A stretch of 63,257 nt of DNA, from assembly GCA_945883435.1 (NCBI GenBank), contig CAMCXK010000008.1, positions 1 through 63,257 on the forward strand. Direction: 5' to 3'. The notes beneath the pieces were generated by a model, which was not told the DNA's origin, made no database searches, and worked only from the letters and a program-made list of their open reading frames with translations. Position 1 is the stretch's first letter; each line of letters starts with the position of its first letter. Both the position numbers and the translations under genes were made by a program. Shown here piece after piece: positions 34,573-43,907 of the stretch. Source of the stretch: Chthoniobacter flavus (lineage in GTDB: Bacteria > Verrucomicrobiota > Verrucomicrobiia > Chthoniobacterales > Terrimicrobiaceae).

Positions 34573-36842
34573 TCACCCGTTACTTGCTGCCGATTTTTTT
34601 CGTGGCCGCCGCGGCGGGCCATGCCGCCGAGCGAAAAAACTGGCTCAACGGCGGCAGCGATCCCGCGGCCGGGCGGTTCGAGTCGGTCGAGAAGCTCGCC
34701 TACCCTTGGCACGGCATCGACTCCCGCGGCGAACTCCGCAAGTCGGTTTCGCTCCCCACCACGAATCCGTTTGTGACCAAGAGCAACCAATTCTCCTACG
34801 CCTGGCTGGGGACTTCGGCTTCGTTTGTGGACATGGATGCCGATGGCCTCCCGGATCTCGTCTCGCCGGACGGCAACGGCCTCGTCTGGTTTTGGAAAAA
34901 TCTGGGGTCCGCCTCCGAACCGCGCTTTGGCCGGGGAGAGGTGGTTCCGGCTCTTTTTGACGACCTGCGCTCCACTTTCAAGCCCATCCTCTCCCGGGTC
35001 GGCAAGCCCCGGGACTCCGGCAACAACAAATCCGATCTCACCCCGGCCCAGGAATCCGCCAAGAAGCGGGTGGATGAAAAACGCGAGCGTGAACTCGAGC
35101 GCTTGATCCAGCGCAACGAGCGCCTTCCCAAAAACAGACAGGTTCCCAAAAAGGATCTTGAGGAGCAGGTGCGCCAACAGAATCCCTACACCCACGAAAA
35201 AACGGCAACCCCCACGCCCGAGCCGACCCCCGAGGGACGTCTCGCCTCCGCCGCCCCGATCCCGCCCGGGGGACTCTCGTGCGAACTCAACTCGTTTCGC
35301 CAACTCCGCTTGGCGCTCTCCGTCGCGGATTGGAACGGCGATGGCGCGCCGGATCTCATCGCCGGAGACAGCGGCGGGGCGGTGTATTTTGGAAAAAACT
35401 CCGGCAAGCCGGGGGCTCCGCAATTCGGGTATTACTCCCGCGACGCAGCGGGCGTTCCGCTGAAGGTCGTCCGCATCTCGTCGGTCCCCGGCCGGGCACC
35501 GACCTTCCGTTCCGTGGAGTTTCTCAACTATGCCATGCCGTTCGTTTGTGATTGGGACGGGAACGGAGTTCCAGACTTGCTTCTGGGGGAGGGGACTTAC
35601 AGCGTGAATTCGGTGCGCCTTTTCCGCGATGCCGCCAAGGCGACCTTCCAGTCGCCTCCCAAGGAGGAATTTCTCTATGTCGGGGAGGATCGCACTTTTC
35701 TGGCGCCATTTTCCTATGACTGGGACGGCGACGGCGACCTCGATCTTTTTGTCAACGATGCCGATGGCCGGTTGACGGTTCACCGTCGCAATCCGCGCCC
35801 TTCGGCTCCGGGGGCGGCGCGTGCCGCAGCGGGGGAATTGGAGGAACCTGTGGATCTCACGCTCGACGGAGGAAACGCCCCTCTGGCTTATGCGGTTCTC
35901 CAACCATGCGATTGGAATGCGGATGGCACGATGGACCTTCTGTGGGGCGATCCGTTCGGCCGCATCATGGTCGCAACGGGTTCCCAGCGCGGGGGACTCT
36001 CCTTTTCGGCTCCGCAGGCGGTGGTTTCGACGGTGGAACCGGAAATGATCGACTTCCCCGCCTCCGGATCAGGCCGGGGTTCGATGGCCCTCGCCGCTTC
36101 TCCAGCCCGGATGAAAGACAATTTTGGCGACCTTCGTCCCGGTGGCACCGCGAGTTCGGAGAACTACATTTCAACGGGAGGCCTCAATGCGGAGGGACGT
36201 GCGAACACCGGTGGGTGGCCTGGATTCCGGAACAAGGCCCTCTATGGATTGATGCCCTCCTGGCCGGCCGAGCCCGGGCCTTCACTGGCGGATCAGTTTC
36301 ACAACGACCGGTTCGGTCGGAGTGCCGATTCCCAACCCTCTTGGGCCATTGCTCCGCTCCCCGGCGACATCTGGGAGGTCATGGACGACCCCGGCGCTCC
36401 AGGGGACGGCCGCACGCTCTTTCTGCGTTGGCACCCGACCTCGCAAAATGCGGTTTTTCGAACCCGGACAGCCCGTCCTCCCCAATGGACGCCCGGCGCG
36501 GCGATCTACTTCAGCCCCGGGCGGCCGAATCCATTCGCCAGCCAATATACCGACAAACCAATCACGATTTCGTTCCGCCTGAAACTGGACGGCGAGTTCA
36601 CCCGGCTGGACGTGAAGTTCGCGACCAATCTGGGCGATTTGGTCAACGGCAAGCCGCCTCTGGAGGGAGGCGCGTTTATCAAATCGCTGGAAAACCCGCC
36701 CAATGGCCAGTGGTTCGAGTTCAACCACACCGAACCACCCGACTCGAAGTGGAAGCGGGGCTTGGATGGCGCCCTCTCGATCGAGTTTCTCGGCGAAGGG
36801 GAAATCCGCCTCCGCGATGTCAAAGTCCTTGAAGAAAACTAA
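34569..36842 (+). CDS. Secreted FG-GAP/VCBS-type beta-propeller protein
   Basis: A 757-aa product from the ATG at 34569, in the 4-bp overlap, with a signal peptide ending near GHAA. At least five repeats carry calcium-binding-like loops: DMDADGLPDLVS, DWNGDGAPDLIAGD, DWDGNGVPDLLLGE, DWDGDGDLDLF and DWNADGTMDLLWGD. A charged, proline-ended insert (about 155-225) interrupts the propeller, similar in style to the inserts of the lyase-like proteins. The C-terminal 200 residues look like a beta-sandwich. It is probably an extracellular or periplasmic binding protein; partner unknown. Translation is likely coupled to the FHA/DUF4159 protein. Confidence 0.78.
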   Translation: MITRYLLPIFFVAAAAGHAAERKNWLNGGSDPAAGRFESVEKLAYPWHGIDSRGELRKSVSLPTTNPFVTKSNQFSYAWLGTSASFVDMDADGLPDLVSPDGNGLVWFWKNLGSASEPRFGRGEVVPALFDDLRSTFKPILSRVGKPRDSGNNKSDLTPAQESAKKRVDEKRERELERLIQRNERLPKNRQVPKKDLEEQVRQQNPYTHEKTATPTPEPTPEGRLASAAPIPPGGLSCELNSFRQLRLALSVADWNGDGAPDLIAGDSGGAVYFGKNSGKPGAPQFGYYSRDAAGVPLKVVRISSVPGRAPTFRSVEFLNYAMPFVCDWDGNGVPDLLLGEGTYSVNSVRLFRDAAKATFQSPPKEEFLYVGEDRTFLAPFSYDWDGDGDLDLFVNDADGRLTVHRRNPRPSAPGAARAAAGELEEPVDLTLDGGNAPLAYAVLQPCDWNADGTMDLLWGDPFGRIMVATGSQRGGLSFSAPQAVVSTVEPEMIDFPASGSGRGSMALAASPARMKDNFGDLRPGGTASSENYISTGGLNAEGRANTGGWPGFRNKALYGLMPSWPAEPGPSLADQFHNDRFGRSADSQPSWAIAPLPGDIWEVMDDPGAPGDGRTLFLRWHPTSQNAVFRTRTARPPQWTPGAAIYFSPGRPNPFASQYTDKPITISFRLKLDGEFTRLDVKFATNLGDLVNGKPPLEGGAFIKSLENPPNGQWFEFNHTEPPDSKWKRGLDGALSIEFLGEGEIRLRDVKVLEEN

Positions 36843-36849
36843 ACACCCG

Positions 36850-38655
36850 ATGAATCCCATGACCTTTGGAACCGCCTACTATCCCGATTATTTTCCCGAG
36901 AACGAATGGGCTCGCGATCTCGATCTCATGCGGAGTTGCGGCATCCGAACCGTGCGCATTCTGGAGTTCGGCTGGGTCTGGTATCAACCCGCTCCGGGCG
37001 ATTACCGCTTTGATGCCCTCGACCGCTTTCTCGATCTTTGCGCCGAACGGGAACTTGCCGTTTGCCTGAGCACGCCCACCGCCACTCCCCCGCCGTGGTT
37101 TTTTCAAAAGCATCCCGACTGCCGCATGGTTGAGGCGTCCGGAAAACCCTGCTTTGCCCACCGCCACATGGTTTGTTGGGAGCACCCCGAGGCCCGCGCC
37201 GAGGCGTTCCGCACGATCGAGACACTGGCGACACGCTACGGCAAGCATCCGGCGGTCTGGGGATGGCAGATCGACAACGAGCCGAATTTTGCCGAGGACC
37301 CGTCGGCCTGCTACGATTTCAATCCGTATGCCATCCGTCGAGGCCAGGAGTGGCTGCGGGAGCGGCATGGCAGCCTCGACGCGCTGAACAAGGCGTGGTT
37401 CAACGCGTTTTGGTCGCAAAGTTGCAACGAGTGGGAACAGGTGTGGGTCACCCACCGCCCGCAAGTGAATCCGGGATCGATGCTGGATTTTCTGCGCTGC
37501 CGGGAGGCTTCGGTCGCCCGCTTTGTCCAGGATCAGGCGGCTCTCCTGAGGCGTTGCACCGCCGGTCAAAAAATCGGCGTCAACATTCCCGAGGTGGGCA
37601 TTCCCTTCTCGACCGTCATCGCCCAGGATTATTGGGCTCAAGCGGCCGGACTGGACTGGATCGGCACCGATCTCTACACGGCCTCGGGAGATGCGGCAGC
37701 CGATGCTTCCGCGCTTCGATACTCCTGCGATCTCATGCGGAGCGTGGTGGAAACCTCCGCGCCGGACGCGGATTTTTTCATTTCGGAAACCCAAGGTGGT
37801 CCGCACATCCGCTCGTGGGCGTGCGATTTTGCGGGTTATCCGTGGGAGCCCGGGTTTCTGGCGGAAAATGTGGCCGTTTACTCCGAGCGGGGTGCCTCGC
37901 AAGTCTGGTTTTTCCTTTGGAGGCCAGTGCCGGGGGGACAGGAAATCGGCATGAATGCCACCACCGATCTGGATGGCGGGCCCACACCGTTCACGGCCGA
38001 AATCCAACGCCTTGCGGCGTCCAGGGAGCAGTATTCGGCTGCGGCAGACTACGCCGCCCGCCCGCTGGCACTCGTGCATTACAGTCAAGACACGCATCGA
38101 TTCATGGCTTTTTTCAAACAGCTGGATGCTCTGGGGGATTCCCACCGGGGCGTTCACGCGTTGCTCGATCGTCGGGGTTATCGCGTGGTTTATCTTAATG
38201 ACGACCAAATCCAGTGTCCGATTCCCGCTGCCGATTGTCTGGTTCTCCCCGACTCGCATGTTCTGAGCGACCGGGCGCAGGAAAGGGTTCTCTCGTGGGC
38301 TGGGCAGAACCCGAGTGGCCGTTTGATTCTCGGTCCGCACACCGGCTTGATGGATGAACACGGCCAGCTCCGTGGTCCCTCGCGGCAGGTTCTTTGGAAC
38401 GCCCTCGGACTGCGTCCCGGCTATTGGCGCGACAAGGGAATTTCCCTCCAGACTGCGGGGCACACGGTGACGGCCTACCGCGATTTCTCTCCCCTTGACG
38501 CTGGAAAGCACGATTCTCGGGCCGCCGAAATGGACGATTCCCAAACGGTGGCGCTATGCCTTTCCCCGCGACCGAATGTCCAGGTGCACACCCACCGATT
38601 GGGTCTGGCCGGCCTCCGTGGAGCCGGGGCCCATTCGCTGCCGACAGAGGCTTGA
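36850..38655 (+). CDS. GH42 beta-galactosidase
   Basis: A 601-aa product from the ATG at 36850, 7 nt after the previous stop. The N-terminus is typical of GH42 (TFGTAYYPDYFPENEWARDL). WGWQIDNEPNF contains the acid/base Glu144 and FFISETQGGP the nucleophile Glu313, with trimerisation-type sequence after the barrel. The length is somewhat under the usual 650-700. There is no signal peptide, so it acts in the cytoplasm on imported oligosaccharides, removing beta-linked galactose or a similar sugar. It closes the plus-strand series and is followed by a REP unit. Confidence 0.88.
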   Translation: MNPMTFGTAYYPDYFPENEWARDLDLMRSCGIRTVRILEFGWVWYQPAPGDYRFDALDRFLDLCAERELAVCLSTPTATPPPWFFQKHPDCRMVEASGKPCFAHRHMVCWEHPEARAEAFRTIETLATRYGKHPAVWGWQIDNEPNFAEDPSACYDFNPYAIRRGQEWLRERHGSLDALNKAWFNAFWSQSCNEWEQVWVTHRPQVNPGSMLDFLRCREASVARFVQDQAALLRRCTAGQKIGVNIPEVGIPFSTVIAQDYWAQAAGLDWIGTDLYTASGDAAADASALRYSCDLMRSVVETSAPDADFFISETQGGPHIRSWACDFAGYPWEPGFLAENVAVYSERGASQVWFFLWRPVPGGQEIGMNATTDLDGGPTPFTAEIQRLAASREQYSAAADYAARPLALVHYSQDTHRFMAFFKQLDALGDSHRGVHALLDRRGYRVVYLNDDQIQCPIPAADCLVLPDSHVLSDRAQERVLSWAGQNPSGRLILGPHTGLMDEHGQLRGPSRQVLWNALGLRPGYWRDKGISLQTAGHTVTAYRDFSPLDAGKHDSRAAEMDDSQTVALCLSPRPNVQVHTHRLGLAGLRGAGAHSLPTEA

Positions 38656-38679
38656 ACCCGAAAAAGCTCCGGTAGTTTC

Positions 38680-38791
38680 GTAGCGGAATTTCGAAGAAAT
38701 TTCGTTCGGCATGTGCCCTCTTTTCGCGGTGCCACATGCCAACTTGCAGCTTACGGCCTCAGCCGTCGAAAATCGTTCCGATTTCCGCTAC
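38680..38791. repeat. REP cluster 6: single long unit A(+)/B(-)
   Basis: A 112-bp unit (A 38680-38704, 62-nt spacer, B on minus 38767-38791), intact at both ends. It starts 24 nt after the GH42 stop, between two convergent operons. Its spacer shares a TGCCA...TTGCAG core with other long units. Confidence 0.9.
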
Positions 38792-38886
38792 GTCCAATAA
38801 CAGCGCGCCGCCCGTTCTGATTGCAGCGGAGAGCTTATTGGCAACCCGATCTCGCTCTCCTATCCTTAACCCGAATCCAGCGGAAT

Positions 38887-38917
38887 TAACCACAGAGGAC
38901 ACGGAGAGCACAGAGGA
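38887..38917. repeat. CACAGAGGACACGGAG-type intergenic repeat
   Basis: The string contains ACCACAGAGGACACGGAG followed by a second CACAGAGG. This type of intergenic sequence recurs in many bacterial genomes; here it lies in the 367-bp gap 38656-39022, with REP cluster 6 and the repeat at 38987 but no gene. Confidence 0.5.
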
Positions 38918-38986
38918 TGAATGAATTGCACGAAATCGCATCGGATTTTATTGTCCGACTCATTACTGCCATAAACCCTTCCCGTT

Positions 38987-39009
38987 AATCCTGTCCTCCT
39001 GTCTAAAAA
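38987..39009. repeat. Short dispersed repeat (copy of 5659-5682)
   Basis: AATCCTGT followed by CCTCCTGTCTAAAAA on plus, matching the reverse strand of 5659-5682 with one difference. It sits just past the 3' end of the minus-strand sugar operon. Confidence 0.6.
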
Positions 39010-39022
39010 TCCGCTTTCAGGC

Positions 39023-41158
39023 TTAAACACTCCACAACTCACCCGCTCGCAGGGGTTGATCGATCAGGCGGCCATCCGGAAGACGCGCCCGAAGTGTGCC
39101 ATCGCGGGTCGCTCGCGCCGTGAAGGTGAATGGCGTGTCGGGACTCATCCGGGCCGATAGCAGGAAGCCTCCCGGGGCGAGGAGTCCTTCGAAGGTGATG
39201 TGGTTCCACCCGGTCGGGAGGCGTGGAAGAATCCACAACCGGTCCCCGCGCTCCTGCACCAGCAGGTCAAAAACCGCCGTGAGCGCTCCGAAGCGTCCGT
39301 CCAGTTGCATGAGTTCCGACTCGCCCTCGGCGCCGGGCGGAGTGGCTTTGTTCGTGATCCCCGGAAACGCCGCATCGTGAATCGAGGCGCGGCCTTCGTT
39401 TGTGAAAACGCCCTTCCAGATTCTCAACCACTGCACGGCGGCATCCGGATTGTTGCAATAGGTGTGGATGGACGCCGCCCACGGAACGCACCATCCGCTC
39501 CAGAGGCCGGGTCCCCGGTAATGCCAAAACTCCAGCGATTGCCGGATCAATGCGCCATGCGAATCCGGGTCGATCGTTTTGAAGGGATAGATGGCCCCGA
39601 GGTGCGAGTGGTGGCGGTGGCTGGCGTCGAGGTCCTGTCCCTCCCAGAGAAAAATCCGCTCCCGTTGCTTCTCGGGATATTCGCCGTTGGTCGATCCGAC
39701 GCCGGTTTGAACTAGGGGAAGACCCTTCCGCATCGATTCCCAGCGGGGATCGGGGGCCTGTCCCAGCACGGAAGCCGCCTTCGGGAGAGCCCGCAAAAGA
39801 GCGTGGCAGGCGGCGAGCTGAAACGATGCATTCCGGCCCCACGCGTCGTCGCGCGCACCTTTGTATTCGGGGCTCACGGAAACCGGAAAAAACCAGGATC
39901 CATCGGACCGCTGGTCGGCCATGGCGTGGTAGCCCTCGAAGGCCCCGAGCAGAAGCGGCCAGGCGAGTTCGCGAAGAAGTTTTTCATCCCCGCCGTGCCG
40001 GTAGGCGTCCCAGCAAAGGAGAGCCATCCACGCGGTGCAGGCCTGGTCGATAAAACCTGTCCAGAAGGCGCCCACAGCCTGGCAGTGGTCGTCCACGGCG
40101 TGGGGCAGGAGCATGGCTCCCGGAGCCTCAAAAAACCGCTCGCCGGCTTGCGCGAGGCGGGGGAGCCAGGATTGAAGAAGCGCCCATAGCGGGGCGCCGT
40201 GCGAAACCCGGTTGCTCCACAACGCGGGGGCGTAGATCATCTCGATGTTGATGTTGAAGTGGTAGTCCGCGCTCCAGGGAGGCAGGCGCACTTCTTCCAG
40301 AAACGGTCCTTGAAGCGTGCAGGCAAGCCCTTGGGGTGGCGTGCAACAGGCCTGCATGTAGAGCCCGAAATCGACCATCTCCTGCAGGTCAGGTGCCGGG
40401 ATTTCGACCTTCGGCACCGACTTCCAGTAATCCGCCCACCAACGAGCCGCCGATTTACGGCAATCGGCGGGGTTTCGACCTGCCGTAGCGCGGGCCCGTT
40501 GACGCGCCTCGACGCCCACATGCGTTCCGATCAGCCAATCGTTGCCGTGGCGAAGGACTACAATGGCGAGGGGATCGTCCGAGGGAAGCCGCTGCTCGAA
40601 TCCGCACTCCTCCGCACTGCTCCATTCGATCGGCGGGGCGATGCCGATGGACGAAAGTTCCGAACCCACCCATTCCCAGCTGGGACGGAGGCGGAGGGAT
40701 TTTACATGGTCCGGCAACGAGAGGATCGCCTGCTCGGTATCGGGCGATTGAATCAATGATCCCTCGGCGAGCGTGCGGCCGTTCCGGAAGGCGATTCGAA
40801 TGCGGCCCTCGGTCATCTCCAATGTGGCGGATTCCACCATCCATCCCTCGGCGAGCGTGATTTCAAGGCGTCCGCCCCCGATTTGGCGGGGAATGGGGGA
40901 CTGCTCCTTCGAATCATTTCGGAAGATGGCGCGCACGGCCGAATAGTCGTGGCTTTCCAGTAGGCGGCGCAGCTCGGAGTAGGTTGTTTTTTCGGAAAAG
41001 GGATTTCCTCCCCGGTGGTCCCAAAAGCCCGCCCGCCCGATGGTGATGTTCAGAGTCGAATGCCCTCCCCAGACGAGGAGTCCTTGGGTGCCGTTGCCAA
41101 GCGGGGCTCCGGTTTGGGGACGGTGAAGGGGAAATCTCCAGACGAGGTTTTGATTCAT
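39023..41158 (-). CDS. GH95-like glycoside hydrolase (alpha-L-fucosidase / alpha-L-galactosidase type)
   Basis: A 711-aa protein with features of GH95: an N-terminal beta domain starting with WRFPLHRPQTGAPLGNGTQG, then LPPWSADYHFNINIEMIYAP and HRHHSHLGAIYPF, the equivalents of the family's PWSSDYHxNINxQMNYWP and HRHxSHLxxxxP motifs. It is slightly shorter than usual and has no signal peptide, so it should act in the cytoplasm. GH95 enzymes release alpha-L-fucose or alpha-L-galactose by inversion. It is the last gene of the seven-gene operon and overlaps GlcF by 4 bp, which suggests it supplies the sugar for the operon's catabolic steps. Confidence 0.82.
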   Translation of the reverse strand: MNQNLVWRFPLHRPQTGAPLGNGTQGLLVWGGHSTLNITIGRAGFWDHRGGNPFSEKTTYSELRRLLESHDYSAVRAIFRNDSKEQSPIPRQIGGGRLEITLAEGWMVESATLEMTEGRIRIAFRNGRTLAEGSLIQSPDTEQAILSLPDHVKSLRLRPSWEWVGSELSSIGIAPPIEWSSAEECGFEQRLPSDDPLAIVVLRHGNDWLIGTHVGVEARQRARATAGRNPADCRKSAARWWADYWKSVPKVEIPAPDLQEMVDFGLYMQACCTPPQGLACTLQGPFLEEVRLPPWSADYHFNINIEMIYAPALWSNRVSHGAPLWALLQSWLPRLAQAGERFFEAPGAMLLPHAVDDHCQAVGAFWTGFIDQACTAWMALLCWDAYRHGGDEKLLRELAWPLLLGAFEGYHAMADQRSDGSWFFPVSVSPEYKGARDDAWGRNASFQLAACHALLRALPKAASVLGQAPDPRWESMRKGLPLVQTGVGSTNGEYPEKQRERIFLWEGQDLDASHRHHSHLGAIYPFKTIDPDSHGALIRQSLEFWHYRGPGLWSGWCVPWAASIHTYCNNPDAAVQWLRIWKGVFTNEGRASIHDAAFPGITNKATPPGAEGESELMQLDGRFGALTAVFDLLVQERGDRLWILPRLPTGWNHITFEGLLAPGGFLLSARMSPDTPFTFTARATRDGTLRARLPDGRLIDQPLRAGELWSV

Positions 41159-42474
41159 GGGTTTTCGTTTCGGTAAGCGGCCGCGAGAAGCGAGACGGGG
41201 TGGATCACGAACGGGGACTGCGGCGAATCCAGCCCGGCCTCGAGTTGCAGGTGGCAGCCCGGGTTGGCGGTCGCGACAAGATCGCAGTTGGTTTGCTCAA
41301 TATGGGCGCATTTGCGGTCTTTCAGCCGGGAGGCCATCTCGGGTTGGGTGATGTTGTAAACGCCCGCGCTTCCGCAGCACCAATTCGCCTCGGGCAATTC
41401 CACAAGTTCCAGGCCCGGGATCGCGCGAAGAATCGTGCGGGGTTGGGATGTGATTTTCTGGCCGTGGCAAAGGTGGCAGGAATCGTGATAGGTCGCCCGG
41501 CACGGGGTGGGGGTCCCGGCCGCGGTTGGCTTGCGAAAATCGATTTCGACCAGCCACTCGTGAATATCCTTCACTTTGGAATCCCAGGCGCGGGCCCGCT
41601 CCGCATACCGGGGGTCGTCCGCGAGGAGGTGGGAAAACTTTTTCAAGTGGCTGCCGCATCCCCCGGCATTTGAGATGATGGCGTCGAAGCCCGCCGGATC
41701 GAAAAGATCGATCAGGCGGCGGGCCTGTTGCATGGCCAATGCGGGCTCTCCATTGTGGGCGTGAATCGATCCGCAGCATGGCTGGAGGGCGGGAGTCACG
41801 ACTTCGCATCCGTTTTCCGCCAGGACCCCGGCCGTGTCGCGGTTCACCTCCGAGAGGATCAAGTCCTGCATGCAGCCGGTCAGCAGCGCCACGCGGAATC
41901 TTTGGGGCGCATTTTGTGGAGGAAGAACCGGAGGAATGAGCGCATCCGAGAAGGCGGTCCGCACCTCCGGAGCCAGTGGCTCCAAATCGCGCAGGGTGGC
42001 CGGGAGAAAACGCACCAGACCGGCGGAGCGAAACAGGTCTTGGAGGCCGGATTGCTGCCACCAGCGCAGTCCCAGGCCCGTCCATCGCAGGAGCCGGGGG
42101 TGGGTGAAGAGGGTGCGGAGCGTGATCCAGCGCCAGAATGTTCTTTCGGGCTGCGCGAGCAGGCCGGCTTGTTCGATATCCGCCCTCGCGGATTCAAAAA
42201 GATCGGCATACCGGACCCCCGCCGGACAGGCGGTTTCGCAGGCCAGGCATCCCAGGCAAAACGACATTTCCCCGGCGAAGGCGTAGTTCATTTCGAACGC
42301 ACCGTCCGCAACCGCGCGCATGAGCGCGATCCGGCCGCGCGGGCTGTTGCGTTCCAACTTGGTGTGGTCGTAGGTCGGGCAGGTGGGAAGACACATTCCG
42401 CAGTGCATGCATTGCTGCAGAATCGAATAATCCATGGCCGCCAGCGCGGATGGTTTGCCCGGTGTCGCTTTCAA
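41155..42474 (-). CDS. glcF: Glycolate oxidase iron-sulfur subunit
   Basis: A 439-aa protein. The N-terminus has two 4Fe-4S binding sets: Cys22/25/28/32 (CMHCGMCLPTC) and Cys73/76/79/83 (CLGCLACETAC). Two cysteine-rich CCG domains follow in the C-terminal half (ALQPCCGSIHAH and EANWCCGSAG). This is the layout of GlcF, which passes electrons from the flavin subunit to the respiratory chain at the membrane. It overlaps glcD upstream and the GH95 gene downstream by 4 bp each. No glcE is present, as in many GlcD/GlcF pairs. Substrate could be glycolate or D-lactate. Confidence 0.88.
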   Translation of the reverse strand: MKATPGKPSALAAMDYSILQQCMHCGMCLPTCPTYDHTKLERNSPRGRIALMRAVADGAFEMNYAFAGEMSFCLGCLACETACPAGVRYADLFESARADIEQAGLLAQPERTFWRWITLRTLFTHPRLLRWTGLGLRWWQQSGLQDLFRSAGLVRFLPATLRDLEPLAPEVRTAFSDALIPPVLPPQNAPQRFRVALLTGCMQDLILSEVNRDTAGVLAENGCEVVTPALQPCCGSIHAHNGEPALAMQQARRLIDLFDPAGFDAIISNAGGCGSHLKKFSHLLADDPRYAERARAWDSKVKDIHEWLVEIDFRKPTAAGTPTPCRATYHDSCHLCHGQKITSQPRTILRAIPGLELVELPEANWCCGSAGVYNITQPEMASRLKDRKCAHIEQTNCDLVATANPGCHLQLEAGLDSPQSPFVIHPVSLLAAAYRNENP

Positions 42475-43907
42475 GGGAGATCCAGAATTTTTCCCGGGTT
42501 GAGCAATCCCGCGGGATCAAGGGCCGATTTGACAGACGCCAAAAGCCTCATTTCGGAGGCCCCCAGCTGCATCGGCAAGAAGGACTTTTTTGCCAGACCG
42601 ACACCATGTTCGCCGGTGATGGTGCCGCCCAAATCCAGTGTGGCGCGGATGGTTTCCTCGATCGCCCGGTGGACGCGTTCCATCTCGGCGGCATCCCGCT
42701 CATCCGTCAAAAAGGTCGGGTGCACGTTGCCGTCCCCGAAATGTCCAAAAATGCCGACCAGAACGTTGTGGGCGGCGGCGATCGCGGAGATTCGCGTGAC
42801 CAAGGCGGCCAGCCGGTCGCGGGGAACCGTGACATCTTCGAGAATGGTGGTGGGGCGGATGCGGGCGAGGGCGGAAAAGGCCGTGCGGCGCGCGGTGGCG
42901 AGATCCAGCGCCTCTGCGGGGGAGTGGGCCTCGCGCACGCCGGTGGCGCGGCACTCCAGTGCGATGGATTTCATGCTTTCGCACTCCTCGCGCACTTGGG
43001 CGGGGTGTCCGTCGCTTTCCATGAAAAGCACGGCTTCGGCATCGAGCGGCAGGCCGACACGCGCATAATCCTCGACCGCACGGATCGTCACCTTGTCGAG
43101 AAACTCGAGGGTGCAGGGAATGACCGGGCGGGCGATGATGCGGGAGACGGCTTCGGCGGCCTCGGCCAGTGATCCGAAGGTGGCGAGAACCGAGCCTTTC
43201 GAAGCCGGGCGCGGGACCAGCTTGAGCAGAACCTTGGTGATCACACCGAGAATTCCCTCGGAGCCGATGAAAAGGTCCTTCAGCGACAGTCCGGCGACAT
43301 CCTTCACACACTTGCTGCCAAGCCAAACCGTGTCGCCGTCGGGCAGCACGACTTCGAGGCCCATGACATAGTCGCGGGTCACACCGTATTTAAGACCCCG
43401 CAGTCCGCCGGAGTTGTTCGCCACGTTGCCGCCGATGGTGGAAATTTTCATCGAACCGGGATCGGGCGGGTAAAAGAGGCCTGCGGCCTCGGCGGTTTGG
43501 GCGATTTGCTGGGTGGTCACTCCGGCTTCCGCCAACAGGCAGAGGTTCGGACGATCGACTTCCAAAATCCTGTTCAGGCGGCTCAAACACAGGACAAGCC
43601 CCCCGGCGGATGGCACGCTGCCGCCCGCAAGACCGGTGCCGCTGCCCCGGGTGGAAACTGGGGTGGCGTTTTCCCGGGCCCAACGGATCACGCTGGCCAC
43701 GTCCCCGGTCGATTCCGCAAGGACGACGGCGAGCGGCCGGCTTTGCAAGGCGGCCGTTCCATCGAATGAATACGGGATCAGGTCGATCGGCTCCGTCAGC
43801 AGACTGCCCGGCGGAAGTATTCTCTGAAGGTCTCGAAGGGCGGCCGATGCGGATCGAGGCGCTTCGTGTGTTCCAGCGCCCGGGGATGTGGACCCGCCGC
43901 CGCTCAT
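42471..43907 (-). CDS. glcD: FAD-linked glycolate/D-lactate oxidase subunit
   Basis: A 478-aa protein of the FAD-binding type 4 family: TPVSTRGSGTGLAGGSVP for the flavin, then DPGSMKISTIGGNVANNSGG, and a C-terminal FAD-oxidase domain ending in GEHGVGLAKK, the family end motif. It catalyses oxidation of a 2-hydroxy acid (glycolate to glyoxylate, or D-lactate to pyruvate). It overlaps the PfkB kinase gene and glcF by 4 bp each, so it belongs to the sugar operon and probably oxidises a 2- or 3-carbon product of the aldolase step. Confidence 0.9.
   Translation of the reverse strand: MSGGGSTSPGAGTHEAPRSASAALRDLQRILPPGSLLTEPIDLIPYSFDGTAALQSRPLAVVLAESTGDVASVIRWARENATPVSTRGSGTGLAGGSVPSAGGLVLCLSRLNRILEVDRPNLCLLAEAGVTTQQIAQTAEAAGLFYPPDPGSMKISTIGGNVANNSGGLRGLKYGVTRDYVMGLEVVLPDGDTVWLGSKCVKDVAGLSLKDLFIGSEGILGVITKVLLKLVPRPASKGSVLATFGSLAEAAEAVSRIIARPVIPCTLEFLDKVTIRAVEDYARVGLPLDAEAVLFMESDGHPAQVREECESMKSIALECRATGVREAHSPAEALDLATARRTAFSALARIRPTTILEDVTVPRDRLAALVTRISAIAAAHNVLVGIFGHFGDGNVHPTFLTDERDAAEMERVHRAIEETIRATLDLGGTITGEHGVGLAKKSFLPMQLGASEMRLLASVKSALDPAGLLNPGKILDLP

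Noticed and set aside
36820-38544. 574-codon minus-strand frame
   Set aside because: Antisense to the GH42 gene, whose catalytic motifs are intact; no recognisable domain.
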